From the NCBI GenBank assembly GCA_012513605.1, contig JAAZBV010000134.1:1-64000 (forward strand): a DNA stretch of 64,000 nucleotides, read 5' to 3'. This document shows, in pieces, positions 37,601-44,728 of the stretch; the stretch's first letter is position 1, and each line of letters opens with the position of its first letter. A model generated the notes under the pieces. That model had not been told where the DNA came from. It did not search any database and was given only the letters and a program-made list of their open reading frames with translations. Both the position numbers and the translations under genes were made by a program. Origin of the DNA: Desulfatiglans sp. Its GTDB lineage: Bacteria; Desulfobacterota; DSM-4660; Desulfatiglandales; HGW-15.

Positions 37601-40288
37601 GGTTATGCTCTTTCCTGTAGCCAAGGTAAAATCGACATTAGCATTGGTCTGGGTCAGTGTTGTCGAGGCTGAGCCGAGTGTAACGTTGCCATTGTAGGTT
37701 TGCAGACCTTCTGTTGTGACCGCGCCGCCGTTGATGGCAATACCTGATGTAGATGTGACATCCAGGGACGCCAGTGCCTTGCTTGTACCCACAGCCCCGG
37801 AGAATGTGACCGTACCAGCGCCTGCATTGATCGTTAGAGGTGAAGCTGCCTGATTGGTTTCTTTGACATAGTAGCTGAGAGTCTGCGGCGTGTTGATAGT
37901 GTAAGAAGGTCCGCCAGTCAAGTCATTCCACTGTCCTTGGGTACCTGTAAATTGCAGTACTGACTCATATTCCAGTGCGTAGTCGGTGTTCCCTGCTCCG
38001 CTGACATAGTTGTTCGGTTCGCTACTGCTCCAGTTCGAAAAATATCCGCTGATGACGTTACCAATCCCATTACCGGTCTGGATGAAGAAGGTTGTTCCTG
38101 CGCCGCTGTTTGCTGTGCCTTCAGGACCAGTAACCCATCGCCACTGGTTGTCAGTTCCGATGCCGGTTACGCGTCGCGCTCCCAGCCAGGATTCCTGGTA
38201 GTTTACAGCTCTGCTTGCTATGGAATTTTCAAGTCTGGAGGTTATTGTTGCGAGATAAGTTGAACCTACAGCGTTTCCAGCTCCGCTCTGAGAATTACTG
38301 AGCGCATTGCTCCAGGTGCCTGAGTAGGTTACGCCGGTGTAGCTGTTGGCGGAGTTGAGCAGCCCATAGAAACGGATATTACCGCCACTGGAGTTAACTG
38401 ACAGGCCATTGGTGTTGGCGATGAGCATCTCTCCCCTGATATCAACAGCGCCACCATTAGTAGAGATTGTCTGGGGAGCGCTGCCGCCGACAAAGACATC
38501 ACCACCCACCAGGGTGGAAACGCCACCTATGGTGGCTGTGCGGCCGGTACCGAAGCTCAGGTTGCCACCATTTGTATTGATATCAGAGTTTAATATTATA
38601 ATACCTGCTCCATCACCAACACCATTGTTGTTGTCAGCATCTAGCACCAAATTCAGTTTACCAGTGCCTCCGGTGTTGCTGATTGCCTGATCAACCACAA
38701 TTGAATTGGCTGCGTTAAGAGTCAGCGTTACGTTCGTATCACCGCTGGCTTTTGTGATGGCATTACTGACAGTGATATCGCCAATGCTGCTCCCTGTAGT
38801 TCCTGTGGTGATGGTAACATCTGTCCCGCCCTGTAATGAAACCGCTATATCTGTGGCCAGAATAGTTGAATCGGCACCAGGAACAAAGGTGCTGCTGTAG
38901 GCGGTTCCGCTGATTGATCCACCGATAATGATATTCCATGGATCAAGCAGCCACTCGCCATTTTTGCCATTCGCGGCTGATGCATCAGCCTTTACTCCTG
39001 CCACATCCAGCCAGTGCCCTGATGTTTCTATCCGCCCGCCATTGCCGCCGTTTGGGCCACCCTTGGCCTCAAATGCGCCATAGGCGCGGGTGACAGAATT
39101 CGGGTTAAGTACATCCGACCATGCAACCACTGTTCCGCCATCACCCTTATCTGTTGCATTGGCCTCAAGCAAGGCCCCCTGCTCAATAACTGTGCCCTCT
39201 GCCTGATGAATAGTTGGATCGCTCCCCTGCCAACTGCCGCCTACAAGCACATCACCACCGCCGGTTATGCCAGATGCATTAAGGTGCGCGCCTGATTCAA
39301 CAAGCACCCTCTCTCCGGTAACTGTTATATTTCCGCCTGCCCCTGCATCAGATGATGCATTAAGTGCGCCTGATATTGTGGCCTGACCACCCTCTGCAAA
39401 AAGAAATATCCTTCCGCCCTGTTCAGTTACCCCTTGAGCTTCTACAATACCACTATTGTTAATAACTGACCCTGTAAGATCATCAGCCGCCTTTGCAGTC
39501 ATTATAACTGTGCCGCCCTTTGCTTGAATCAGCCCTCTATTTTCTATCTGCGCATCTATAGCGCCCTTATCAACTGTAAATGTAACAAGGCCGTCACCTG
39601 CAAAGTCAAGATTCACCCTGTCACCGGCAGCAAAAAGGGCAGAGCCTTTATCAGCAGAAATAAGGCCGGTGTTTTTTATTTCAGGGGCAATAAATGCCAG
39701 GTAGCCGCCATTTAAGGCGCTGATATTGCCATCATTTCGTATTGCGCCTGCATCTCCGCTGCTCTCAAAACTATATTTTCCCTTAAGAAAATCCTCATCA
39801 GAGATATTCAGCGAAGAGGCAACAAGGCCACCCACATCCACCCGGGCTGTGGGGCCGAAATATATGCCTGAAGGGTTAAGAAGAAAAACCTGACCGTTTG
39901 AGCTCAGTCTTCCAAAAATCTGCGAGGGGTTCTGGTCATGAATACGGTTAAGCGCAACACTGGATGAGCCGGGCTGCATAAAATCAACGGAGGCATCCTG
40001 GCCTATATTGAATGTGTCCCATTCAGCGCTCATTTTATCTGTATACTGGTTTACAGTCATTGAACTTCCGTTTTGGGAAATATCTGCCTGACCTGATGTA
40101 ACATATCCACCAGAGGGCAATTCTCCCGGATCAATGGCCCATAAACTGCCTCCTGCTGTGAGAAGTGCAATGAGGAGAATTGAGCCCGACACCAATGGAC
40201 GTCGGAACCATCCGGATGCCGCCATCTCAGAAACTGAAATCCACATCTTCTTTGTTTTTGACCACACAAGTTGATATATTTTATTCAT
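31658..40288 (-). CDS. Giant filamentous-haemagglutinin-type TpsA exoprotein with YDG repeats
   Basis: A 2876-residue exoprotein of a two-partner secretion system. The start MNKIYQLVWSKTKKMWISVSE is an extended signal-peptide region, with a hydrophobic core to about residue 52. The TPS/haemagglutination domain (about 55-310) has the NPSGIYFGP block recognised by TpsB. Next come beta-helical repeats, a C-type-lectin-like insert (about 670-806) and more beta-helix. An MBG-like segment (about 1805-1896) leads into seven near-identical 84-residue YDG units (1898-2485), one divergent unit (2486-2569), another MBG-like unit and a Ser/Gly-rich C-terminal region. It is likely a surface adhesin or biofilm matrix protein. 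GAGG lies 10 bases before the ATG, and it is 30 bp behind its transporter gene. Confidence 0.93.
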   Translation of the reverse strand: MNKIYQLVWSKTKKMWISVSEMAASGWFRRPLVSGSILLIALLTAGGSLWAIDPGELPSGGYVTSGQADISQNGSSMTVNQYTDKMSAEWDTFNIGQDASVDFMQPGSSSVALNRIHDQNPSQIFGRLSSNGQVFLLNPSGIYFGPTARVDVGGLVASSLNISDEDFLKGKYSFESSGDAGAIRNDGNISALNGGYLAFIAPEIKNTGLISADKGSALFAAGDRVNLDFAGDGLVTFTVDKGAIDAQIENRGLIQAKGGTVIMTAKAADDLTGSVINNSGIVEAQGVTEQGGRIFLFAEGGQATISGALNASSDAGAGGNITVTGERVLVESGAHLNASGITGGGDVLVGGSWQGSDPTIHQAEGTVIEQGALLEANATDKGDGGTVVAWSDVLNPNSVTRAYGAFEAKGGPNGGNGGRIETSGHWLDVAGVKADASAANGKNGEWLLDPWNIIIGGSISGTAYSSTFVPGADSTILATDIAVSLQGGTDVTITTGTTGSSIGDITVSNAITKASGDTNVTLTLNAANSIVVDQAISNTGGTGKLNLVLDADNNNGVGDGAGIIILNSDINTNGGNLSFGTGRTATIGGVSTLVGGDVFVGGSAPQTISTNGGAVDIRGEMLIANTNGLSVNSSGGNIRFYGLLNSANSYTGVTYSGTWSNALSNSQSGAGNAVGSTYLATITSRLENSIASRAVNYQESWLGARRVTGIGTDNQWRWVTGPEGTANSGAGTTFFIQTGNGIGNVISGYFSNWSSSEPNNYVSGAGNTDYALEYESVLQFTGTQGQWNDLTGGPSYTINTPQTLSYYVKETNQAASPLTINAGAGTVTFSGAVGTSKALASLDVTSTSGIAINGGAVTTEGLQTYNGNVTLGSASTTLTQTNANVDFTLATGKSITNATGADADLTIKTTRSIIMESGSLISSSSGRLNTIMWSDSDGSDSGHIYFAGTNSISTNGGGIWMGGGSGTAQWTPYEGAGLLTVGNGYAVSDGTYIGGEWSYRGGIEMSNATNLTSSGGNINLYGKGYDAPSNFAAGVYFRGGTIDAGTGKIVIDGISRGSGEGLNSQAVSMAAAVNIKSTNAGADAITITGDASSAVSPDSAAIGINMPINGTIQSTGGGGITLIGKGGTAPYSPGFQMNNANVLANSGPINFTGVVTNTSDQKSFYGGDSFTIGYKAGTDVTASTSDITLTGDTADLGGSFALSSAGKLLIQPYTALNTIGIAGGTGTLSLPASYFSTNFTNGFSSITIGSANAGNINIGNTALTYNDPLTLKTAGNITTNSEATVTGGMDQTAHLTLWADADANNDGYIFLYDGSAIDTNGGDIVMAGGADGNSDGRPDGFATSATSDISGVSIGRLNGAATAGTTILSDGGDIFIKGKSSGGGVGMGINYSHSGVLDAGSGTLTMIGESSSYNAIELSAWIAGVAEGSYLDINANTISMSGISSASGRSGLNSSQLNNRYTRITSGPGGISFYGENTADTSKGISVSLNASTSGGDITMVSPNNVELYTGSNNKSINAGTGDISITANTLSIQNGTTLSGNGTLAIEPYTAGRAINIGTTGANTLDIASSYFFTNFTNGFSDITIGNATSGATTVGSATTFNDNITLINNSNIAINGAVTANENLTLTGNGAVSQTAALNIIGNTAITAGSANNITLSNVGNNFNGAVSVTSGNNVSIIDSNTMTLSSINVDGEIDIATLTGDLSLTSVVTTTNATADAISLNAGKNTAAGTSTGGNILISGGSINFGAGGTAKLYSGDVSDSTGLAALVGSGSGRFRYNADETTDFSSGGWTALNTGLNAIYREQPIITVTPSSGQTVTYGSGPGSVYTHSGYLNGDSSTSTSGTVTWTLSGTLSTAGYATVGTHDIIYSSGLTNSLGYGFSDNAGSTDELTVNQRSITISGITATNKVYDANTTATVDTTGAAGWLAGDTVTVSASGLFDNKNVGTGKTVNLTSSYGGGDLGNYSITDQATTTANITQRLITISGITAANKVYDANTTATVDTTSAAGWLAGDAVTVSASGLFENKDVGTGKTVNLTSSYGGADAGNYSITNQATTTADITQRAITISGITATNKVYDTNTTATVDTTGAAGWIVGDTVTVSASGLFDNKNVGTGKTVTLTSSYGGTDLGNYSITNQATTTADITQRPINISGITAANKVYDANRTATVDTTGATGWLAGDTVTVSASGLFDNKNVGTGKTVTLTSTYGGADSGNYSITDQATTTANITQRAITISGITAENKVYDANRTATVDTTGAAGWLAGDTVTVSASGLFDNKDVGAGKTINLTSSYGGADTGNYSITDQATTTANITQRAINISGITAANKVYDANTTATVDTTSAAGWLAGDTVTVSASGLFDNKDVGAGKTINLTSSYGGADAGNYSITDQATTTANITQRAINISGITAANKVYDANTTATVDTTGASGWLAGDTVTVSASGLFDNKNVGTGKTVTLTSSYGGTDLGNYSITDQATTTANITQKSLTATYTGIDKVYDGTTNAQVAAYSADVIAGDIVNFIQSAAFTDKDAGIGKTIDVTDINLSGIDSANYNLQNTTSTTTANIAPALLTVTASDDTRVFNNVTYSGGNGVTYTGFVNNETNAILNGILEYGGTSQGAVNPGLYDIEPFGLTSNNYDINFLSGQLAIISETNVEIDMVSRDRQNGINSTGQDHASISGGSFTSLLGPGAGSSAMAGYAGFEVMSLNITETGAFSLSSESGSTIISFMPGPEGGSIMNSGGASSGEIKTIINSMPVFEQIGPADPVWINNYTISKDNQALSAAPNNSVEMEVLTRYRMPEKQYPFTLNLQDGMSVQYTAGITDEGYMVISFSSSHGGVDIEKIILMGIAVVEKEIKEKSDNIRGVVIVKRPHAI
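32834..34597 (-). repeat. Seven in-frame 252-bp repeats encoding YDG domains
   Basis: Each unit encodes 84 residues starting R-x-I-x-ISGITA, with NKVYDANTTATVDTT, then GWLAGDTVTVSASGLF, VGTGKT, GNYSITDQATTTA and NITQ. The seven units differ at only a handful of residues. An eighth, divergent unit continues to about 32582. Such identity implies recent expansion or gene conversion, and copy number is likely to vary between strains. Confidence 0.92.
37875..38275 (-). other. C-type-lectin-like domain coding segment inside tpsA
   Basis: The residues read STYLATITSRLENSIASRA, WLGARRV, QWRWVTGPEG, GYFSNWSSSEPNN, YALEYES, GQWNDL and YYVKET. This order (A-x-I-x-S..EN, W-x-G, W-x-W..G, W..GEPN, W-N-D, Y-x-V-E) is that of a bacterial C-type lectin-like domain with the EPN tripeptide often seen at Ca/mannose-type sites. 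The canonical disulfide cysteines are absent. It is inserted between beta-helix segments of the exoprotein. Confidence 0.7.
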
Positions 40289-40318
40289 GGGGTATAACCT
40301 CTTATTAAATATCTCTAA

Positions 40319-42055
40319 TTAAAACCACAATACCATCTGAACCCAGAACCGGCCGCTGTGGGCGCGGTTATCAGCATTCTTGCCCTGAATGTTTCTTCCA
40401 TCATTGGAGCCGACCTTATGGGCGTAGGTTGCCCTCAGGCTGTAAATACCCGGGTACTGAATATTTAAACCGATCCCGCCGCTGGAAAGCAGATAGTCAT
40501 TTTTTCCAGTTGTATTGGTTATTGCTCCGGGCCAGGGGTCATGGTTAAGCTTAGTCCAGCCAGCGTCATAAAAACCTACAAGCTGTGTTGATTTTAGATA
40601 AGGGATAGGTGGAAGGTCATACCTGATCTCTACTGTACCCATATGACCTTCATCACCGGCCCCCTCTCCTGATGGATATGCACGAACACCATAGGGGCCG
40701 CCAAGTATGAATTTCTGTGATGAATCAAGATTGCCTGATGCCAACTGCCCCCGCATGGAGACAAACAGGGCCACTGCCTGGGTCATTCTCTGAAGCCTGG
40801 CCATTGAATAGGTAAGGCGTGAAAAACCTCCATGTGTGCCGGGGCCTGCTGCATCCGCCATCCTGTTTGAGGCAACCCCTGACAGATCAGCATTTCCTCC
40901 ATAAAAGGTCATTTCTGCAATGGTAAGCCCGCCCCCTTTAAACCGGTCAAAAAAATTACCTCTAAGGTTAAGGCTCCCAACAGCCAGTTCACGATCCCTT
41001 GTTTTGATACTGTTTGCCTCATCCCATAAATCAAGATATTCAAAACCGAGTTCCAGCCACAGGCTTGCCCTGCGTGATCGGACAACAGGGTATGAAAGGT
41101 TTGAACCAATAACCTGTGCCTCCCCTTTTGCATTAAGCGGTTTCAGCTCTTCTCCAAGTTCATAATGGAGATAAGAATAGGAGATGTTTTCCTTTAACCC
41201 GCTGTAGCCAATGGGCAGTGCATAGGAGGCGATTCCATGAATCATATCTTCAGCCCCAACATATGAAATGGCTATCTGATCACCCTGGCCGAACGAATCA
41301 TTGGCAAATATCTGCCCTGCCCCGCGAATGTAACCTGTATAGCGGTCGCCGTGATTGTCCGCAGAAAGAAGACCCTGAATAAGGCGATCTTCTGATGCGT
41401 TTATTTTTAAAGAGGTTGAACCCGGTGTTGCCCCAGGTTCAAGAGATGCCTGTGCCTTTATACCTGGAAGGTCATTAATAAGGAGTACGGCCCGCTCTAT
41501 TTTGTCCATGCGTGTTGCGCTCTCTTCAGGGATTGCATGGTCAGCTATTCCCTGCAGAATCTCTTTTCTGACCCTTGCAGGTTCCCTGACATTTATATTT
41601 GCCATGCCTGAAATATGCCCCGCAATAATCTGTATCTCAATAATACCATCTGTAACATCCTGCTCAGGTAGAAATGCACGGGCGAGTAGAAACCCCTTTT
41701 TTTCACGCAGATAGTTTGTAATATAGAGGGTAATCTGCTTAAGCTCAAAAAATGTTAGCTCTTTACCTATCTTTTCTCTCACAAGTTCATATAGTTCAGC
41801 CTCTGTGGCCATTTTACTGTAATCACCTGTGAATTTGATCTCCCTGACGGGAATTTTGACACCTGTGTCAGAAGAGGGAGCTTCAGCCTCTTTGATGACC
41901 TCCTTTTCCGGGAAACGGTCAGGAATGGCAGGGGCAGCCTGCCTTTGCTCCTTAAGAAGGGTTCCAGCGTCAGGCTGGGCCATCAGGGTACTGCATAGTA
42001 GTAAAAATATAATAAAAACAGATAGTAACAGATTTTTGCAGAATGGTGTTTTCAT
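40319..42055 (-). CDS. TpsB outer-membrane transporter (ShlB/FhaC/HecB family)
   Basis: The 578-residue outer-membrane pore that exports the adjacent TpsA. It has a signal peptide (about 1-26), an N-terminal linker and two POTRA domains (about 68-225: IPVREIKFTGD, YITNYLREKKGFLLARAFLPEQDVTDGIIEIQIIAG). A 16-stranded barrel follows with the family block FILGGPYGVRAYPSGE near residue 450, which carries the loop-6 VRGY-like motif, and a terminal Phe for BAM recognition. It lies 30 bp upstream of tpsA on the same transcript, behind a sigma-54-like promoter. Confidence 0.93.
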   Translation of the reverse strand: MKTPFCKNLLLSVFIIFLLLCSTLMAQPDAGTLLKEQRQAAPAIPDRFPEKEVIKEAEAPSSDTGVKIPVREIKFTGDYSKMATEAELYELVREKIGKELTFFELKQITLYITNYLREKKGFLLARAFLPEQDVTDGIIEIQIIAGHISGMANINVREPARVRKEILQGIADHAIPEESATRMDKIERAVLLINDLPGIKAQASLEPGATPGSTSLKINASEDRLIQGLLSADNHGDRYTGYIRGAGQIFANDSFGQGDQIAISYVGAEDMIHGIASYALPIGYSGLKENISYSYLHYELGEELKPLNAKGEAQVIGSNLSYPVVRSRRASLWLELGFEYLDLWDEANSIKTRDRELAVGSLNLRGNFFDRFKGGGLTIAEMTFYGGNADLSGVASNRMADAAGPGTHGGFSRLTYSMARLQRMTQAVALFVSMRGQLASGNLDSSQKFILGGPYGVRAYPSGEGAGDEGHMGTVEIRYDLPPIPYLKSTQLVGFYDAGWTKLNHDPWPGAITNTTGKNDYLLSSGGIGLNIQYPGIYSLRATYAHKVGSNDGRNIQGKNADNRAHSGRFWVQMVLWF

Positions 42056-42135
42056 GAATATGCCTCAAATAATTTCCGTATACAAATAAAAAGCCAGCGA
42101 CTCTTTTTTTACCTCAAAAAACATTAATTATATTT

Positions 42136-42152
42136 CGCAAAAAATGTGCCAG
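42136..42152 (-). promoter_or_regulatory. Sigma-54 (-24/-12) promoter of the tpsBA operon
   Basis: Minus strand: CTGGCAC (42152-42146), five bases, then TTGC (42140-42137). This is an exact match to TGGCAC-N5-TTGC. The predicted start, near 42125, gives a leader of about 70 bases to the tpsB ATG. An enhancer-binding activator would be required; no activator gene is adjacent. Confidence 0.7.
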
Positions 42153-42303
42153 ATTTTTCTATAGCCTGGCAAACCAAAACAGGTGGCAGGAGGAAAAATC
42201 GGATATTGGTAGTGATCGATTATGTTGGAGGTGTGGAGCTGACGCAGAAGGCCTCAAATGGTATAAGCGCCATCATATAGAGCTGTCAGAGCGATGTTTT
42301 CTT

Positions 42304-43449
42304 TTAAAGGGCAGGTAGCTTAAGTGAATATATCATTCCCTTGTCCGGCAGATTTTCAAGGTAAATGTCACCAAGGTTTTTTCTTGCTGCAAGTCGGGCA
42401 ATGGAAAGGCCAAAGCCTGTGCCATCTGGCCTTGATGAATAAAATGGGACAAATGCATTTTGTATATTTTCCGGTAATGCGAAAAACCCCCTGTTCGTAA
42501 TCTCTATCTCAATAAATGGTGAGGATGGGTCATAATGATCCAGAGAGATCAAGATGTCAGTCTGTTTTTCACCTGCTGTTTCAATACAGTGCTGAAAGAC
42601 ATTTACGAAAAGGATTTTAAGGTCATTTTTATCGCCCTGTATCATGATATCTGAAGGAGGGAGATCCATGGCTATTTTTAACCTGCCATTTAAACTTCCT
42701 GCTGCTTCAGAGATCAGTGTATTTAAAGAAATACCTGTATACTCTGTTTCCTTTTCATACATATCAGAATATATTGCCGCATCGGTCACCATTTTCTCAA
42801 GCCTTCTGCTCTCTTCAATAATGGTCTTGCAAATATTATGGATATTATTATGGTCAGTCTCTTTGCCAGCATTATTCATAAGCCTCATGGCATTTCCACC
42901 TATCACTGTGAGCGGGTTTCTGACCTGATGTGAAATTCCCCTCACAACCTCCATGTCACACCTTGAGGTGGCCTCGATAAATGCATGGGTCTCAACAAGG
43001 GTACAAAGGTCTACCATCTTATCAATAAAAATCAGCACCTCCTTGTGGGCATCTTTCGGGATCTCTTTTTTGACAATCTCCTGACAGAATTGTCTGAGAA
43101 TGGAATAGCTCAATGTTATAAACCTGTGATCAATATTCAACTCGACGTGCCTTAGCCCGCTTCTCCAAAGGCTCATGAGAAAGCTGTTGTCAAAATTGTT
43201 CCTGAAAAAAGAGGCAAACCATTCCTCCCATATCCAGCTCAGATTTTCAGCATGCTCCTGGTGTTTAAGAAAGAAATCAGTCTCATCAATACGACTGAAA
43301 TAATCGAAAAAATATTCGGAAAAACTAGTTTTATTTTTTATAAACAGGTTACTGTATTCACCAATCTGATTAAAATCATTATTCCCTATTCCTAGTTTTT
43401 CTTTGAACCAGGAGATTTTTTTATCAGGAAAAGCTATACTTAATGTCAT
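42304..43449 (-). CDS. Soluble sensor histidine kinase
   Basis: A 381-residue kinase without membrane helices. Residues 1-165 form a helical region lacking a recognised PAS or GAF signature (several Trp: LSWIWEEWFASFF). It is globin-like in size and helicity, but I cannot assign it. The H-box is VRGISHQVRNPLTVIGGNAM (about 175-190). The ATPase is short, with ENIQNAFVPFYSSRPDGTGFGLSIARLAA as the F and G boxes; N-box conservation is weak. A TTGAT-N4-GTCAA palindrome lies 77 bp upstream of the start. No response regulator adjoins it. Confidence 0.8.
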   Translation of the reverse strand: MTLSIAFPDKKISWFKEKLGIGNNDFNQIGEYSNLFIKNKTSFSEYFFDYFSRIDETDFFLKHQEHAENLSWIWEEWFASFFRNNFDNSFLMSLWRSGLRHVELNIDHRFITLSYSILRQFCQEIVKKEIPKDAHKEVLIFIDKMVDLCTLVETHAFIEATSRCDMEVVRGISHQVRNPLTVIGGNAMRLMNNAGKETDHNNIHNICKTIIEESRRLEKMVTDAAIYSDMYEKETEYTGISLNTLISEAAGSLNGRLKIAMDLPPSDIMIQGDKNDLKILFVNVFQHCIETAGEKQTDILISLDHYDPSSPFIEIEITNRGFFALPENIQNAFVPFYSSRPDGTGFGLSIARLAARKNLGDIYLENLPDKGMIYSLKLPAL

Positions 43450-43525
43450 TCTGTTTTTACCTCCGAAAATATTTACCTGTATCGAAATATGATAACCGAA
43501 ATATTACATATCAATGAAATAGTAT

Positions 43526-43539
43526 TTGATCTATGTCAA
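43526..43539. promoter_or_regulatory. CRP/FNR-superfamily palindrome, site 1 (TTGAT-N4-GTCAA)
   Basis: TTGAT CTAT GTCAA, one base off the TTGAC-N4-GTCAA form found three more times in the next 14 kb. It lies 77 bp upstream of the minus-strand kinase gene. Confidence 0.5.
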
Positions 43540-43778
43540 TATGCACCGATATAAAATGAGAATTTTTTTTAAAACATGCTGAAACCCGAAAGTCGGTCTG
43601 TGATGCAGTGATATCTGTGTGGTTATAGTTTATTATCTTTAACCTTCGTGTCTTTTCTATGATAAAAACAAATATCAAATCCTTAACAGCATTCATCATT
43701 GTTGGTAATAAGAGGGGGTAAAGCAGGATATTCCCACGGAGAGGAAACGAGAAGCAAAGGATTCCTGATCTGATAATT

Positions 43779-43806
43779 GTAGAGACAAGGCATGCCTTGT
43801 CTCTAC
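43779..43806. repeat. 28-bp perfect palindromic repeat, copy 2
   Basis: GTAGAGACAAGGCA followed directly by its exact reverse complement. It is the same element as at 22966 and 63425. Confidence 0.85.
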
Positions 43807-43851
43807 GAAATGGGGATATTCCATCTTTGCATAAATCAACAGAATTGTTTT

Positions 43852-44649
43852 CTACACCAAGCCGACAGCCTTGAAAAAGGTGTAACAGAAGGTACCGTCA
43901 GCCTCTGTTGTGCGATACAGGTCTCTTATACCCTTATCAAATGTGTCAGGGTCTAAAATATTATTACTGATAGCAGGCTGGCGCACACCCTCTATCATAG
44001 CGGTAAATGTCTTTCTGGTGAAGCCATCAACAAGCTCAGGTTTGCTCGCATCTACATATACCATCCTTGGCGATACCCTGACAGAGTTGTACCCTGCGGA
44101 TGTAAGGAGAGGATAAAGTGCCCTTCCTATAAGGGCATTTCCGCCTGCACGTGCCTGTAATTCTACCTGGCAGTTGATAGCAGAATGTGCAGCCTCGCTG
44201 TCAGGATAAAAATAGGTGGAGCCATGATCACCCTCAATAACCGTGATGGTGCCACCGGGCTTAAGATATGTCTTAAGTTTCTTCAGTGCTAAGACAGGGT
44301 CGTTCAAATGCTCAAGCACAAAGCAGACAAAGACATGGTCAAATGTTTGGGCCGCAAAAGGCAGGTTGAAGATATCACCCTGCCTGAATTGTACATTGTT
44401 AAACCCTGCATCACGCACCTTCTGTTCTGCCTGCTTTACTGAAATATCAGAGATATCCACAGATATTATCGACGCCCTGGGGTTATTTTTTGCAAGTGTG
44501 ATTGTCTGTGCCCCCACACCGCACCCTGCCTCAAGTACAAGAGCGCCATCAGGGTATGATGTATCAGAATGGAGCAGATCAACAAGTGTCATGGCCTGAT
44601 CCTGTAAACGTATATTCTCCCGCGGGTCATACCCGTGAACATATGCCTC
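43852..44649 (-). CDS. Class I SAM-dependent methyltransferase with unclear start
   Basis: The frame with an ATG at 44592 gives 246 residues with SAM motif I VLEAGCGVGAQTITLAKNN and motif post-I IISVDIS, then FVCFVLEHLNDP. In the same frame upstream, codons for AYVHGYDPRENIRLQDQA are present (44649-44596). That block looks like the expected N-terminus of this methyltransferase group, so the protein probably begins before 44592. The frame then runs into a purine-rich low-complexity tract (GAAATAGGAAATAGAATATG) and a TAG at 44701-44703 with no ATG, GTG or TTG between, leaving only rare codons such as ATT or ATA. It may use an unusual start or be damaged. The substrate is unknown. It follows nrfA. 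Confidence 0.65.
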   Translation of the reverse strand, partial: EAYVHGYDPRENIRLQDQAMTLVDLLHSDTSYPDGALVLEAGCGVGAQTITLAKNNPRASIISVDISDISVKQAEQKVRDAGFNNVQFRQGDIFNLPFAAQTFDHVFVCFVLEHLNDPVLALKKLKTYLKPGGTITVIEGDHGSTYFYPDSEAAHSAINCQVELQARAGGNALIGRALYPLLTSAGYNSVRVSPRMVYVDASKPELVDGFTRKTFTAMIEGVRQPAISNNILDPDTFDKGIRDLYRTTEADGTFCYTFFKAVGLV

Positions 44650-44728
44650 TTTCCTAATTTCCTTTCCCCTTTCCTCTTTCCATATTCTATTTCCTATTTC
44701 CTATTTTCTCTTTTCTGTCTTCTGATCC

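Larger units (their letters stand above)
43450..43851. other. Intergenic region with regulator palindrome and 28-bp repeat
   Basis: About 400 bp between the kinase start and the methyltransferase stop. It holds the TTGAT-CTAT-GTCAA site (43526-43539) and the perfect 28-bp palindrome (43779-43806). Short related words (GGATATTCCCAC near 43722, GGGGATATTCC near 43811) bracket the palindrome. The small open frames are not protein-like. Confidence 0.6.

Noticed and set aside
34827-38900. Several 60-120-codon plus-strand frames opposite tpsA
   Set aside because: Compositional shadows of the Gly/Ser/Thr-rich minus-strand gene; no ribosome sites and no protein-like motifs.
43511-43699. 62-codon minus ORF upstream of the kinase
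   Set aside because: Contains the regulator palindrome region and has no ribosome site or recognisable protein features.
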